64,000 nucleotides of DNA from positions 1 to 64,000 of the forward strand of contig NZ_JANIIC010000026.1 of assembly GCF_024519315.1 (NCBI RefSeq), read 5' to 3'. Numbering within the stretch: position 1 is the first letter of the stretch; each line of letters begins with the position of its first letter. Origin of the DNA: Streptomyces malaysiensis subsp. samsunensis. GTDB taxonomy: Bacteria > Actinomycetota > Actinomycetes > Streptomycetales > Streptomycetaceae. Below the pieces are notes generated by a model. The model was not told where the DNA came from, did not search any database, and worked only from the letters and a program-made list of their open reading frames with translations. A program made the position numbers and the translations under genes. This document shows, one piece after another, positions 25,884-35,400 of the stretch.

Positions 25884-26369
25884 GAATGCTCCTTTCGATG
25901 CCATGGGAAGGTCAACATAAGGAATGATGCTGGCCTTATCGGAATAAACCCGACGCGTTGAAGCTAAGTTGACGAGGTCGCGACCGCAATCGGACGGGCC
26001 ACTTCAGGTAAGGCCCCCGATCGGACCCGGCGAGTGGTGAAACCGTTGGTGGAGCGGCCGGATCGGCCGCCGCTGATGGAGCCGGAGGGCGATCGCTCAC
26101 CTGATCGGACCCGTAGCGAAGTGGACGAGGCCCGCCGGGCCGTATGGCCCGCTGACGCCCATTCGGAGGAGGCGATGGAGCAGGAAACCGGCCGCCGGCC
26201 ACTGCGCGATGTTCGGGCCGGTGGCGACCCGGACGGGGTCGCCCTTCTGATGGGCGGGGTTACCGATATGCAGGGTGAGATTACCCTGCCCGCAAATCTC
26301 GCTATGTGGACATCTTCTACCTATTTCGACATCTCGTTTAATAGCATCCCGCCTATTAGAGGAGTTGCG
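25884..26369. other. Divergent intergenic region
   Basis: About 490 bp between the Gln-rich gene (minus) and a 46-codon gene (plus). AT-richer patches, such as TTCGACATCTCGTTTAATAG near 26325-26345, probably hold promoters. An open frame from 26034 runs into the small gene but has no start signal or family. Confidence 0.4.
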
Positions 26370-26510
26370 ATGGGTGAGCACGTGCACGTCCGCATTTGGG
26401 ATGGCCTGGCGGTGAGCGACGGCGGCGATGTGATCGAGCTGTCGCACTGTCACTGCGGTGCCACATGGAGCAGGACGTACCGGGTGGACGAGGGAGCCCC
26501 CGAGGAGTGA
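26370..26510 (+). CDS. Very small Cys/His-containing protein
   Basis: 46 residues from ATG 26370, with AGAGGAG five bases upstream. Sequence MGEHVHVRIWDGLAVSDGGD followed by a short CHCGATW segment; the His/Cys cluster (HCHC) could bind a metal. No family recognised. The good ribosome site and separate AT-rich leader support it over the longer in-frame ORF starting at 26034. Confidence 0.5.
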   Translation: MGEHVHVRIWDGLAVSDGGDVIELSHCHCGATWSRTYRVDEGAPEE

Positions 26511-26781
26511 GCGGATGCACCGCGGATGCACCCGTCGCGTACCGAGCCTGCTGCGAAGCGTGCTTGCGGGCGGTAGCCCGGGCAGCCGCCGTCGTGACTG
26601 AGATCGCCCGGGTCCTCTGGCGTGGCCGTGATGTCGGCGCCGGACCTGGTGGGTCTCGTCCTTGGTGGTGTTGTGCAGCCGCAGGCGGGGCTCGGTTTCC
26701 GGGGCCAGGGCGGTGTGGAGGTCCCCAGCCGTAGCCGGTCGCCGGTGTCGGGATGGCCGTCGGTGGCCAGGTCGGCGGCGC

Positions 26782-26965
26782 GCTGCGGACCCGGTCCAGG
26801 CCCAGGGCCTCCAGCTCCTGCATCACCAGGGTGGCGGTGGCGTCCTGGGTGAGCGTCTGGTCGATCCGCAGACCGATCTCCCGCCCGGCTCCATCACGCC
26901 GTCGACGAGATGACCGGCGATGACCCGGTGGGCCGGCGTGCCGTGCGCAAGCGTCACAATGCCCA
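26782..26965 (-). pseudogene. Aconitase N-terminal remnant
   Basis: Minus strand reads TPAHRVIAGHLVDGVMEPGG in one frame and GREIGLRIDQTLTQDATATL, VMQELEALGLDR in the next. Together they form the start of an aconitate hydratase-type enzyme (usual LIAAHLVEGEM..GEEIGLRIDQTLTQDATGT) broken by a frameshift. No downstream aconitase sequence exists. It is debris; the essential aconitase must be elsewhere. Confidence 0.7.
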
Positions 26966-27020
26966 GGCTCCGCGCTCCACCGGGAGGCGGCAAGCCGACA
27001 CGTGCCCCGCCCGCCCGCCG

Positions 27021-27073
27021 CACCGCCTTTACCCCCTGCACCGCCTTTACCCCCTGCACCGCCTTTACCCCTG
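27021..27073. repeat. 18-bp tandem repeat, three copies
   Basis: CACCGCCTTTACCCCCTG repeats at 27021, 27039 and 27057 (the last copy one C shorter). It is located between the aconitase and Hsp20 fragments; no coding role. Confidence 0.85.
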
Positions 27074-27147
27074 GAGCGGCGTGAGCAGCATCCGCGCGGG
27101 TACTCGTTCGGCGCCGCTCGGGAGACATGGACAGGAGGCGGACTGCC

Positions 27148-27351
27148 ATGACTCTGCCTGTACGACGTACGCCTGGCAGGCTCGCCGAGCCGCCGTTCCC
27201 CAGGTGGCTGAGGGACCCGCTGGCCGAGTTCGACGACCTGTTCAACCGGCTTTCCACCGATTGTGGATGGCCTTCGGCTCTGAACCTTCGCCATGCGAGG
27301 CCCGCGCCTCCATGCGTTCGGACGTCGAAAAATTTACTCAAAATGCCTTGA
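27148..27351 (+). pseudogene. Truncated Hsp20-type small heat-shock gene
   Basis: ATG 27148 follows AGGAGG. The first 40 residues, MTLPVRRTPGRLAEPPFPRW and DPLAEFDDLFNRL, are the N-terminal arm of Streptomyces Hsp20 proteins. The alpha-crystallin domain is missing; instead about 28 unrelated residues precede the stop. The start region is intact, so a short peptide may still be made. Confidence 0.6.
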
Positions 27352-27526
27352 CTTGAGGGGATTCTCATGGAGGCTGGTTAATAGACCACAACACCGAAAG
27401 AGTCACAAAGCCGGTGAGGACGTCTAGTCGGCGGAGTGGCTTGGACAGGATGTGGTTCAGGCCCCCGGCAAGCCGGCGCGATACCGAGGCGACAGTGACG
27501 ACTGGAGCTTCAGGACACGCGCAGTA

Positions 27527-28090
27527 CTACCGGGGACTGTTTTTTGCCAGGTGGGGGCGTTGCGCAGCCTGACGCAGGCCCGACCAAGCTCGCACTCTCA
27601 AACGATCAAGCGTGCTCCGCATCCGATGCCACGCATGGGACCGTCTGTGGTCATATTCCAGTGCCGCCGCATATTCCGATTCATCGGGCACGGGCACGGG
27701 CTGCCGCCACGACACTGACGTGTCGGTCTTCGGCGCGGCCCGTGCGATGTGCTCGGCCGTTTCCTCGGCTTCGTTTCCGTCCCGTGCGGAGACGGCGAGA
27801 AGGCGGAACGGGGCGGAGGGCCGGAGTTCGACGCATACCACCTGCCTGTCTCGCCGCACGGCTGCGAAGTCTTTCCCTGCCTGATGGCAGCGGATGCCGA
27901 GGGACAGGGCGCCAGGGATGCAGAGGCCCCTCTCGTGAACACCGCGCAGAGCCCGCCACCATTCGGGTTCGACCGTCACCCGGCGCACGGCCTCCAGCGG
28001 CACCCGCACGTCACGATGACGGGTGGCCGCCTTTTCCCACCACGCCAGGCGCATGACCACTTGATCGTCCTGGGTGAGCATCCCTGCCAT
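27527..28090 (-). CDS. Conserved hypothetical protein
   Basis: 187 residues from ATG 28090, with GGAGGAGAGG upstream. Begins MAGMLTQDDQVVMRLAWWEK. A beta-rich core follows (VRVPLEAVRRVTVEPEWWRA, GALSLGIRCHQAGKDFAAVR, QVVCVELRPSAPFRLLAVSA), reminiscent of PH-like domains. A helical Arg-rich tail comes after about residue 125. I recall similar stress-region proteins in Streptomyces but cannot give a function. No signal peptide. Confidence 0.65.
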   Translation of the reverse strand: MAGMLTQDDQVVMRLAWWEKAATRHRDVRVPLEAVRRVTVEPEWWRALRGVHERGLCIPGALSLGIRCHQAGKDFAAVRRDRQVVCVELRPSAPFRLLAVSARDGNEAEETAEHIARAAPKTDTSVSWRQPVPVPDESEYAAALEYDHRRSHAWHRMRSTLDRLRVRAWSGLRQAAQRPHLAKNSPR

Positions 28091-28304
28091 CGTCAACTGC
28101 CTCTCCTCCGTCCTCACTCCCGTCGGGATCCGCTGATCCCGACGGGACCCAGGAGATACCCCTTGTCGTGGGGCTTCCAGTGTGTTATGTGAGGAATGAG
28201 CACTCTTGGGCCTGGAGTGCCAACGGCTGAACCGGGTGGCGTACTCGTGCGGCCGTGATCGAAGCGCGCGGTTCGCGCGGCCGCTGAACCGGGCGGGTGA
28301 CGCT

Positions 28305-28751
28305 TCACCGCTGAGCCGGGCGGGTGACGCCGATGGTGAGACCCATTGCTGCCAGACCCAGCACCATGGTGACGGCACCGAGCCAACAGTTGTTCCAGAC
28401 GATGCCGGCCCGTGCGCCGTGCGTGGCGGTGACCACCCATGGGGAGATCGGAAGTCAGACGCCGAGCGGCGCAAGCGTCCACGCCAGGCGGAACATCCGC
28501 TCCGGGACAAGGGTGAGACCGAAACCGATCAGGCCGACAGTGATGCCGACGATCAGGTTGTTGACGGCGATATTCGGCTGACCCGAGAAGTGGACGACCC
28601 ACGGTGAGGTCGCGCCGTAGACGCCCGCCAGCAGGATCAGTCCTTCGAGTGCGATCGCCCTGCCGGTGGAGGCGGTACGTTCGAGCCGTTCCCGCATCTC
28701 CGCTATCTCGGGATGCCCGGTCATGTCACTGGAGTGCTGCGGATACGACAT
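28305..28751 (-). pseudogene. SPW-repeat membrane protein with in-frame stop
   Basis: 98 residues are open from ATG 28751: three hydrophobic segments, the first SPW motif (GATSPWVVHFSGQPNIAVNN) and LIVGITVGLIGFGLTLVPER. A TGA at 28455-28457 then stops translation. The same frame continues beyond it for 50 codons with the second repeat (ISPWVVTATHGARAGIVWNN, WLGAVTMVLGLAAMGLT) to a TGA at 28305. A TGG-to-TGA change is the simplest cause. SPW proteins are small inner-membrane proteins of unknown function. Confidence 0.8.
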
Positions 28752-30069
28752 TGTCGCCGTCTCCTCTCCATCTTCGATTTATGCGCTCTTTATCTGGATT
28801 ACCTGAATTGGGTAACAGAAGCAATGTCGAGTCAGGTGCAAGCATGACTTGCGTCACGTTGAAAGCGTGGCTTGGAGTATCGGAGTGTGATCGCGCGGTC
28901 GCTATGCGAATTGAGCTGGCGGGATGTCGGCGCTCTCTGCGTATCGCTTTTTCACTCGCGTGCACGTGACCGCCCTGCCGGTGGGTTGCCCGCGGTCCTG
29001 ACAACGGGCGTTGGCGGCACCTCAGGCAGGGACCCCGGGATCCGCGCGCCTGGCGGCCGACGTGCTGTGGTCTGCGCGCCGGTTGGCTTGGACTGCCGCA
29101 AGTGCGGTTGCCGGTGAGAAGGGTTCGCGGTGCGAGAGGGCGCCGCGGTTGGAACCGGGGGTGCGGGGGCGGGGGCTGCTCGGCCCAGACGGTCTTGCCG
29201 GTGGGCGTGTGCCGGGTGCCCCAGCGTTCGGCGAGCTGGCCCACCAGGAAGAGGCCGCGACCGCCCTCGTCCAGGGCGCGGGCCCGGCGCAGGTGCGGGC
29301 TGGTATCGCTGGCGTCGGAGACGTCGCAGATCAGGGCGGAGTCGTGGATGAGCCGCAGCCGGATCGGGGGGCGGGCGTGGCGGATGGCGTTGGTGACCAG
29401 TTCGCTGACGATCAGTTCGGCGGTGGCCGTGGCGTCCCGGAGGCCCCAGATCGAGAGCTGGCGTGCGGCCCGTCGGCGTACGGTGGCGACGACGGCCGGA
29501 TCGGCGGGCAGGTTCCAGGAGGCCACGTGGGAGGCGGCCATGATGTGGGTGCGCGCGACGAGCAAGGCCGCGTCGTCGTCCGGCCGGGTGGGCAGGAGCA
29601 CCTCGACGATACGGTCGCACGTCGCCCCCGGCGAGGGAGCGGCTCGGGTCAGGGTCTCCAGCAGGGTGCGCTGTCCGGAGTCGATGTCGCGGTAGCGGTT
29701 TTGCACCAGTCCATCGGTGTAGAGGACGAGCAGGCTGTTTTCCGGGAGCCGGATGTCGGTGGCCTCGAACGGCAGGCCGCCCACGCCCAGCGGTGGCCCG
29801 CGCACCACGCTGAGGAAGCACGCTCTGCCGTCGGGTGTGACGAGGACCGGGGCGAGGTGGCCGGCGCTCGCCATGGTGCAGTGGCCGGAGATGGGGTCGT
29901 AGACGGCGTAGAGGCAGGTGGCGCCGACCTCGCCGACCGACTCGATGCCCTCTTCGATCTCTTCGAGGATGAGGTCGTCGAGCTGGGTGAGCAGCGCGGG
30001 GGCAGCGACAGGGGGAGTGGCGACGGCTCGAAGCGGGCTCTTGCGGGTTGTCGTGGCAGTGCTCGGCAT
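28726..30069 (-). CDS. Truncated SpoIIE/PP2C-HATPase regulator with spurious tail
   Basis: 447 codons from ATG 30069. Residues about 20-155 are the C-terminal two-thirds of a SpoIIE/PP2C phosphatase (TCLYAVYDPISGHCTMASAG, LYTDGLVQNRYRDID, PDDDAALLVAR). Residues about 165-305 are an anti-sigma HATPase (ELIVSELVTNAIRHARPP, GRGLFLVGQLAERWG, GKTVWAE). The normal N-terminal PAS/GAF sensors and the first metal-binding Asp of the phosphatase are missing, and residues after about 305 are Arg/Pro-rich readthrough up to the SPW gene. Probably a decayed partner-switching regulator. Confidence 0.7.
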   Translation of the reverse strand: MPSTATTTRKSPLRAVATPPVAAPALLTQLDDLILEEIEEGIESVGEVGATCLYAVYDPISGHCTMASAGHLAPVLVTPDGRACFLSVVRGPPLGVGGLPFEATDIRLPENSLLVLYTDGLVQNRYRDIDSGQRTLLETLTRAAPSPGATCDRIVEVLLPTRPDDDAALLVARTHIMAASHVASWNLPADPAVVATVRRRAARQLSIWGLRDATATAELIVSELVTNAIRHARPPIRLRLIHDSALICDVSDASDTSPHLRRARALDEGGRGLFLVGQLAERWGTRHTPTGKTVWAEQPPPPHPRFQPRRPLAPRTLLTGNRTCGSPSQPARRPQHVGRQARGSRGPCLRCRQRPLSGPRATHRQGGHVHASEKAIRRERRHPASSIRIATARSHSDTPSHAFNVTQVMLAPDSTLLLLPNSGNPDKERINRRWRGDGDNVVSAALQ

Positions 30070-30220
30070 CCTGGCTCCAGGTGGAGTCTGGGCTAGGCAA
30101 TCTGCGATCTATCGGCAGTCTCTAGGCAAGAAGAAAGCCGCTTGACAGTTTGTCCAGCTCTTCGGCTAGGTCTGCCAAAGGGCTTCTTGAGGCACGTTTC
30201 CGCAGGTCACTGCGGCTTCT

Positions 30221-30345
30221 GTGCCCCCGGCGAAGGGCCCAGTACATGGGGACGAGCGGAATCATGGGCCGGTGCGGGTGAGCTAGTGATCCAGACGGTC
30301 GTCCCGGTGCATCGGGCGGGCAAGTAGACGATCGGCGCTTCGGCC
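30221..30345 (+). repeat. Dispersed repeat, copy B
   Basis: Begins GTGCCCCCGGCGAAGGGCCC, continues with ACATGGGGACGAGCGGAATC and GGTGAGCTAGTGATCCAGAC, and ends in GTAGACGATCGGCGCTTCGG. It shares the last block with copies C and F. It separates the decayed SpoIIE/SPW debris from the toxin-antitoxin/Wadjet segment. Confidence 0.8.
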
Positions 30346-30410
30346 TACGGGGGGCGCCTCACGGGCCCCATGCGTGCGGTGCACGTCCGGCAGGTGCGGG
30401 GAGCGGGCCG

Positions 30411-30878
30411 TCAGATCTTGATGACGGTGACGCGTCCGCCGCACAGCGCCGTGAGGTCTTCGGGGTCGGAGGTGAGCACTGTTGTGGGCCCAGGGGCGGC
30501 GAGGGCGGTGGCGCTGAGCATGGCGTCGGTGGCGTACTTGTGGGCGTGCAGGCCGGTGTCGGCCAGAAGGCGGCGGCATGGCGGGCGACGGCGTCGGTGA
30601 CCGGCTCGGCGACGATACGGGAGAGGGGTCTACTCCAGTGCCGGACGGTTGATCCGGGGGTGGACCACCTCCACGAGAGTGGCGGCGCTGGTGATCACCG
30701 GAGGTCGTCGGCGCGGGCCAGAGCGAGCCATCCGGGGCGCGGGCCAGAGCGAGCCATCCGGGGCGCGGGCCAGAGCGAGCCAGCCGGTGACCATGCGGTC
30801 CCGCAGCGCGGCCTTGGCGAGTCCCTCGCTGTCGAGGACCAGGGTGCCGCCGGGTACGGCGGCGGGTGATCGCGTCAT
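30411..30878 (-). pseudogene. PIN-domain toxin (VapC-like), inactivated
   Basis: Starts MTRSPAAVPGGTLVLDSEGL, with the first catalytic Asp in VLDSEGLAK. It continues through PPVITSAATLVEVVHPRINR, hits TAG (where TGG is expected), resumes RIVAEPVTDAVARHAA, then shifts frame before TGLHAHKYATDAMLSATALA and the final GGRVTVIKI. A 26-bp triplication lies inside the N-terminal part. It overlaps the antitoxin stop by ATGA. The toxin is dead by nonsense and frameshift. Confidence 0.8.
30710..30787. repeat. 26-bp tandem triplication inside the PIN toxin gene
   Basis: Three consecutive 26-bp units (30710-30735, 30736-30761, 30762-30787) beginning GGCGCGGGCCAGAGCGAGCC; the third differs by one base. 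Two extra units add 52 bp and, with a one-base loss beside them, keep the frame open while inserting foreign residues into the toxin. Confidence 0.85.
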
Positions 30879-31105
30879 GCCGTGTTCGCTCCGTCGGGTG
30901 TCTGCTGCGCGCGGGCCTGCTGGAGTTGGTCCCGGAGCGCTTGGACCTCCTCGTCGGTGATCGGTCCGTGTTCGGCCTCGGCGACCGTGATGAGATCGTT
31001 GAGGTTGTCGCGCTCGATCTGGCGGGCCACGGACGCGGCGACGTATGCGGACAGGCCGGACGGCCCGCTGCGAGCGCGAGCGGCTTCGGCGATGTCCCGT
31101 GGCAT
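30875..31105 (-). CDS. VapB/CopG-like antitoxin, possibly lacking its proper start
   Basis: 76 residues from ATG 31105: MPRDIAEAARARSGPSGLSA, YVAASVARQIERDNLNDLIT, EHGPITDEEVQALRDQLQQA. A ribbon-helix-helix type antitoxin for PIN toxins. The residues just upstream in the same frame (RPTQKYSIT) look like its missing DNA-binding beta strand, and an AAGGAG site sits one base out of frame with them. A one-base loss at the original start is therefore likely. It overlaps the dead toxin by ATGA. Confidence 0.6.
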   Translation of the reverse strand: MPRDIAEAARARSGPSGLSAYVAASVARQIERDNLNDLITVAEAEHGPITDEEVQALRDQLQQARAQQTPDGANTA

Positions 31106-31143
31106 CGTGATCGAGTACTTCTGGGTGGGTCGGACATGCTCCT

Positions 31144-31159
31144 TATGCTGCTACGCATA
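31144..31159. promoter_or_regulatory. Candidate operator of the toxin-antitoxin unit
   Basis: TATGCTGCTACGCATA has inverted TATGC/GCATA arms and lies just upstream of the antitoxin start, where autoregulation would be expected. Confidence 0.4.
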
Positions 31160-31181
31160 CTCCACGCGATCCCGTGAGTTG

Positions 31182-32429
31182 TCAGGGTGCGAGGTCGGTC
31201 AGGAGATCGTCGAGGACGGTTTCCTCCTCGACACGTACGCCGAGTTCGCTGAGGGCGGTCCGCAGGTCCGGGTCCCAGGGAGCGGTGGCGGGTGTGCCCG
31301 TCAGGGATGGTGCCATGGGGCTTCTGCCGGCGGCGGCGCGGTAGTCGGCGGTGGTGTAGCGCCAGGGGTGCCAGGGGACGCGCCGGAGCAAGGCGGCGGC
31401 GATGCGTATGCCGCCCCAGTCGAAGTCGCCGTGGTAGAGCAGCTGTGCCCGGTGGGAGTGCAGGTGGCGCAGGAGGGTGAGGGCGGCGGCCGAGGGCTGG
31501 CCCTGGAGACAGATCAGGGGCGGGCAGGCAGGGCCGTAGGTGTCGGCCGCGGTGGCGAGCACGGTCGGGTTCTCGCAGATGCGTACCACCGGGGGCGTTG
31601 TGCGGGGAGGGGTGCGGGTGAGCTGGCGCAGGGTGAGCACGGCGGGTTCCCCGGTGTCGGTGGCCCAGTCGAGCGCGGGGGTGCCGCGTAGGCCCAGGGT
31701 CAGGACGGTGGAGGACAGGGCGTCCTTGAGGAGTCCCGCGCAGGCCCATGCTTCGCGGCGCCACTCGGCTCCGGTGCCGTCGGGGAAGCCGGTCAGGGCG
31801 CGGATGCCGGAGTGGACGAGGGTGGCGAGCGGGGTGCCGTCGTCGAGGGCGTGGGCGTCGCCGAGGGCGCGGGCGGCGAAGGCCGGGAGGGAGACGGCCG
31901 GATCCGTGGGCAGGCTCCGCAGCGCCGTCGCGGTGGAGGCGAGCAGGGTCCGGGCGGTCTCCGGGCCGCGTGCGAGGCGGCGGACGAGACCGCTCACGCG
32001 TATGTGCTCGCCCCAGTCGGTCAGTTCGGGCCGCTCGGAGCACAGACCGGTGAGCGGGGTGTACGCGTCGTGCCAGGCGTCCGCCTCCCGCCGTCGTACG
32101 TCGCTGAGGAGGGTGACGGGTCCGGTGAGGGCGATGACGGCGGCGGCGAGGCCGTCGGGGCTGACGCCGGAGCGGCGCAGGACGGCGTCGACGGCGTCGA
32201 GCCGGACGCTCAGCGAGCGCCCGCCGCCGGGGGCTCGGCCCAGCAGGCGCTCGGCGGCGGCCCGCTGGCCGTCGGTGGGCGCGGCCAGGGTGACCGGGCC
32301 GGTGAGCGGCTCGGCGCGTGCCATGCGGCGGCGTATCCGGTCCAGCAGCCAGGCACAGCCCGGGTCGCCGAGGAGGCGGGTGAGGCGGCCGTGGTCGACG
32401 CGCCCGGCGGGGGTGTCGGATGCGCTCAT
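31182..32429 (-). CDS. jetD: Wadjet type II JetD nuclease subunit (operon 1)
   Basis: 415 residues from ATG 32429, with a GGGGGAAG site; an in-frame GTG at 32456 lacks one. It belongs to the TIGR02679 (DUF3323/DUF2399) family. The N-terminal DUF3323 part includes GHLTRLLGDP-type and GPVTLAAPTDGQRAAAERLL segments. The C-terminal Toprim-like part has the catalytic Glu of PVVRICENPTVL and Asp pair of LLYHGDFDWGGIRIA. JetD is the DNA-cleaving subunit that cuts small circular DNA after JetABC loop extrusion. It is the last gene of operon 1, 67 bp after jetC. Motifs are intact. Confidence 0.93.
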   Translation of the reverse strand: MSASDTPAGRVDHGRLTRLLGDPGCAWLLDRIRRRMARAEPLTGPVTLAAPTDGQRAAAERLLGRAPGGGRSLSVRLDAVDAVLRRSGVSPDGLAAAVIALTGPVTLLSDVRRREADAWHDAYTPLTGLCSERPELTDWGEHIRVSGLVRRLARGPETARTLLASTATALRSLPTDPAVSLPAFAARALGDAHALDDGTPLATLVHSGIRALTGFPDGTGAEWRREAWACAGLLKDALSSTVLTLGLRGTPALDWATDTGEPAVLTLRQLTRTPPRTTPPVVRICENPTVLATAADTYGPACPPLICLQGQPSAAALTLLRHLHSHRAQLLYHGDFDWGGIRIAAALLRRVPWHPWRYTTADYRAAAGRSPMAPSLTGTPATAPWDPDLRTALSELGVRVEEETVLDDLLTDLAP

Positions 32430-32496
32430 GTGAGGGTCTTCCCCCTTTCTCGCCACGGGCGGTCCTTCCTCGTCACGGGCGGCCCCGCGTCACTTC

Positions 32497-35400
32497 TCAG
32501 GCCCACAGGGCGTCCTGGCCGGGTGCGGGGTTCTCGGTGGGGGTGGGTTCGGGATCCCCGGGGGAGCGGCCCGGTGCGGGGACCGTCGCCATGCGGCGGT
32601 CGGGTTCGGGGGCCCGTGCCCGCTCGGCGCCGTCCCACTGCCAGCGGGTCACCAGGACCGCGTCGATGTCGTCGACCCGGGAGAGCTGCGCGATGGCGAT
32701 GCCGGGCACTTGCGGGTAGCAGGCCCATTCACGCTCGCTGGTCATCACCACGTCCAGGTCGAAGGCGTGGAGCAGGCCCAGGCACTTGGCGCGGGAGTCG
32801 TCGTCGACGCCGGCGAAGGCTTCGTCCAGGGTGACCAGGCGCGGGGCGTGTGGAGCGGCGGTGGCGTAGTGGGCGGAGGCGGCGGCGAACAGGGGTACGG
32901 AGACGGCCAGGACGCGTTCGCCGCCGGAGGCGGGCCCGGTGGCGGGCACCCAGGCGCCGTGCTGGTGGCGTTCGATGCCGAATTCGTGCCAGGCGCGGTA
33001 GTCGAGCGCGGTGGTGAGCACTTCCAGCCAGCTGCCGGTGGCGTTTTCGGCCTGCGCGCGGGCGATCTGGGCTTGCAGGAACTCGCCGACCGCCGCCCGG
33101 TCCTCGGCCGCCCAGGCGTCGGCGGACTGGCGCAGCCGCGCTCGCGCCTGTGCCAGTCCGGCCGGTGCCTTGCGGGAGGGCCGCCAGATCAGGCGCAGCT
33201 TCATGCCGGTGGAGGTGGGCCGCTGCTCGAGTTCGGTGTTCATGGCGTGTACCTGGCGCTCGGCGGTGTCGATCAGCTCCTGAAGGGTGCCGGCGACCTC
33301 GGTCAGCAGGTGGGTTTCCAGGATTTCGCGTTCGTGTGCCGACAGGATGCGGGTCAGCTCGTGGACCTCGGTGGCCAGGGCCCCGGCCAGTTCGGGCACG
33401 GCCCGCCCGTGGCCCTGGTAGACGAGGTCGACGATCATCCCGTCCTCGGTCATGCGCGCCGTGGCGCTGTGGCCGCCCCGGGAGAGGACGTCCTGGAGCT
33501 TCTTGTACTCCTCGCTGAGCCGCTTCTGTACGCGTTCCCAGGCGCCCTCGGAGTCGTCCGTACCGGATAGCGCCGCCTCGATCGCACGGGCGAGCGCGAT
33601 CGCCGGGGTGGCGGCCCAGGCGCCGCCGTCCAGCGGCGGTACGGGAGTCTCGGGCAGGGCGACGGTCAGCAGGCCGGTGGCCGCGAACCGCTGGAGCGCG
33701 GCGATGGCCTCGGCGCGTGTGGCCGCCGCTTCATGGACGTCCTTGTCCAGCTGCTCGATACGGCCCTCGGCGCGGCCGGCGCGGCGGTCCGCGGCGGAGT
33801 ACTCGTGACGGGCCTGCTTCTGGTCCCGCTCGCACGTGGCGAGGGCACCCGCGGTTTCGGCCAGACGGCGCTCCAGCTCGGCGACGGCCGCGCCGACGGT
33901 CGAGCGGAGAGTGGTGTGGTGTTCGTCCGCGGCGGCGGCGAGCCGGGCCGCCTCGGCCATACGCTGGTCCAGTTCGGCCACCCGTTCCCCGGTCCGGCCG
34001 GTTTCCGCCTGCTCGTCGGCGACAGTGCGGCGCGCCTCGGCCCGGTCGCGCAGGGTCGGCCACAGGGCGGCGAGGGCGGCCGTGTGGTCGGCCAGGGCCT
34101 GGCGGACGGCGGTGAGGGCCGGTCGGTCGGCGGGCAGGTTCACGGCGTCGGCCGTCTCGGTCAGTGCGGTGGCCGCTTCGGCCTCGCGGCGGGCCGCCTC
34201 GGTGAGTTCGGCCGCGCGTTCTTCCTGGCGGGTGCGGGCCCGGTGGGCGGCGTCCGCCGCCGCGGCGGCCACCGCGTGGGCGTGGCGCAGGGGGGCGTCG
34301 TCGGGGACGGCGGCCAGTTCGGCGTCCAGGGTGCGGCGGCGCGCGGCCACCGTGGCGCGTTCGGCTTCATGGCGTGCCGTGCTGTCGGCCAGGGCGTCCA
34401 GTTCGCCGCGCAGGGTGGCGATCCGGGCGCGGCGTGCTTCCTCGCGAGCGCCTTCACCCACGTACACGGCCGCTTCCTTCGACCAGCTGCCGGTCAGCGC
34501 GCCGATGCGGAAGTGACCGTCCGCCGCCACCCACGTGCCGGGTGCACCGGTATCCCCGAGACCGATGGCCGCCAGGAGAGCGGACACGGCCGGTTCACCG
34601 ACCTGCGTGGCCCGGGGATCGCCGTGGTCGACGGCGGGCCGCAGCGCGTCGGCGAGCACGGAGCCGGCCCGCGACGCATGCGAAGGCAGCGGGGACAGCA
34701 GCACGTCGTGCCCGCCCGCCTCCAGCATGGTGCCGTCCGGGCACACCCACGCGTCCAGGAGCCCGGACGCCTCCAACGCGGCCTCCAGCCCCGCCCGTTC
34801 GTCCGGCGTGACGTGGTCGTGAAAGTCGACCAGCCGCCACAGAGGCGCTCCGGGAGTCCGGTCGCGCAGGCCCGGGGTACGGGTGCGGGGTGCCTCCGGT
34901 CCGTGCTGGCCACCGGCCTCCAGCTCCGCCAGCTCCCTTCTCGCCGCGGTGCGCCGCTCGGCCAGCTCGGCCAGCCGCTGGCCGAGTGCGGCGGCCCGGT
35001 CGGCCAGGTCCGCGGCCTGCCCGCGGTGGGCTGCCGCGGTCTGCTCCCGGGCGGGGCTGGGGCCGTGCAGATGCGTGCCCCAGTCGTGCAGAGCGTCCAG
35101 GAGCCCCGTCCGGTCGGGAAGGTCCAGTTCCGTGCACCGGTCGAGGTGTTCGCGTACGGCACCCACCAGGTCTTGGCCTGCCTGTGTGGCGGACGCCTCC
35201 GCCTGAGCCTGGCGTTCGGCGGTGTGGGCGGCCTCGGTCTGGGCCTCGTCCAGGCGGCGGGCGGCGGCCCGCCGTTCGCCGGCGGCCCGCTCGGCCCCCG
35301 CGGCCAGCTCCTCCACGTGGTCGAGGGTGCGCCTCCGGCGTGCCACCGACTCCTCGGCCGCGTGGCGCAGTTCCGCCTCCGGGACCGTGTCGTGGGGCCC

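Noticed and set aside
26034..26369. Longer version of the 46-residue gene
   Set aside because: The extension lacks a ribosome site and family, while ATG 26370 has AGAGGAG at ideal spacing.
28305..28751. TGA read as an amino acid (recoding) in the SPW gene
   Set aside because: No selenocysteine-type structure is expected, and a TGG-to-TGA mutation in a debris zone is simpler.
30710..30787. Three regularly spaced repeats as a mini CRISPR array
   Set aside because: Units are directly adjacent without unique spacers, inside a toxin coding frame, and no cas genes are present.
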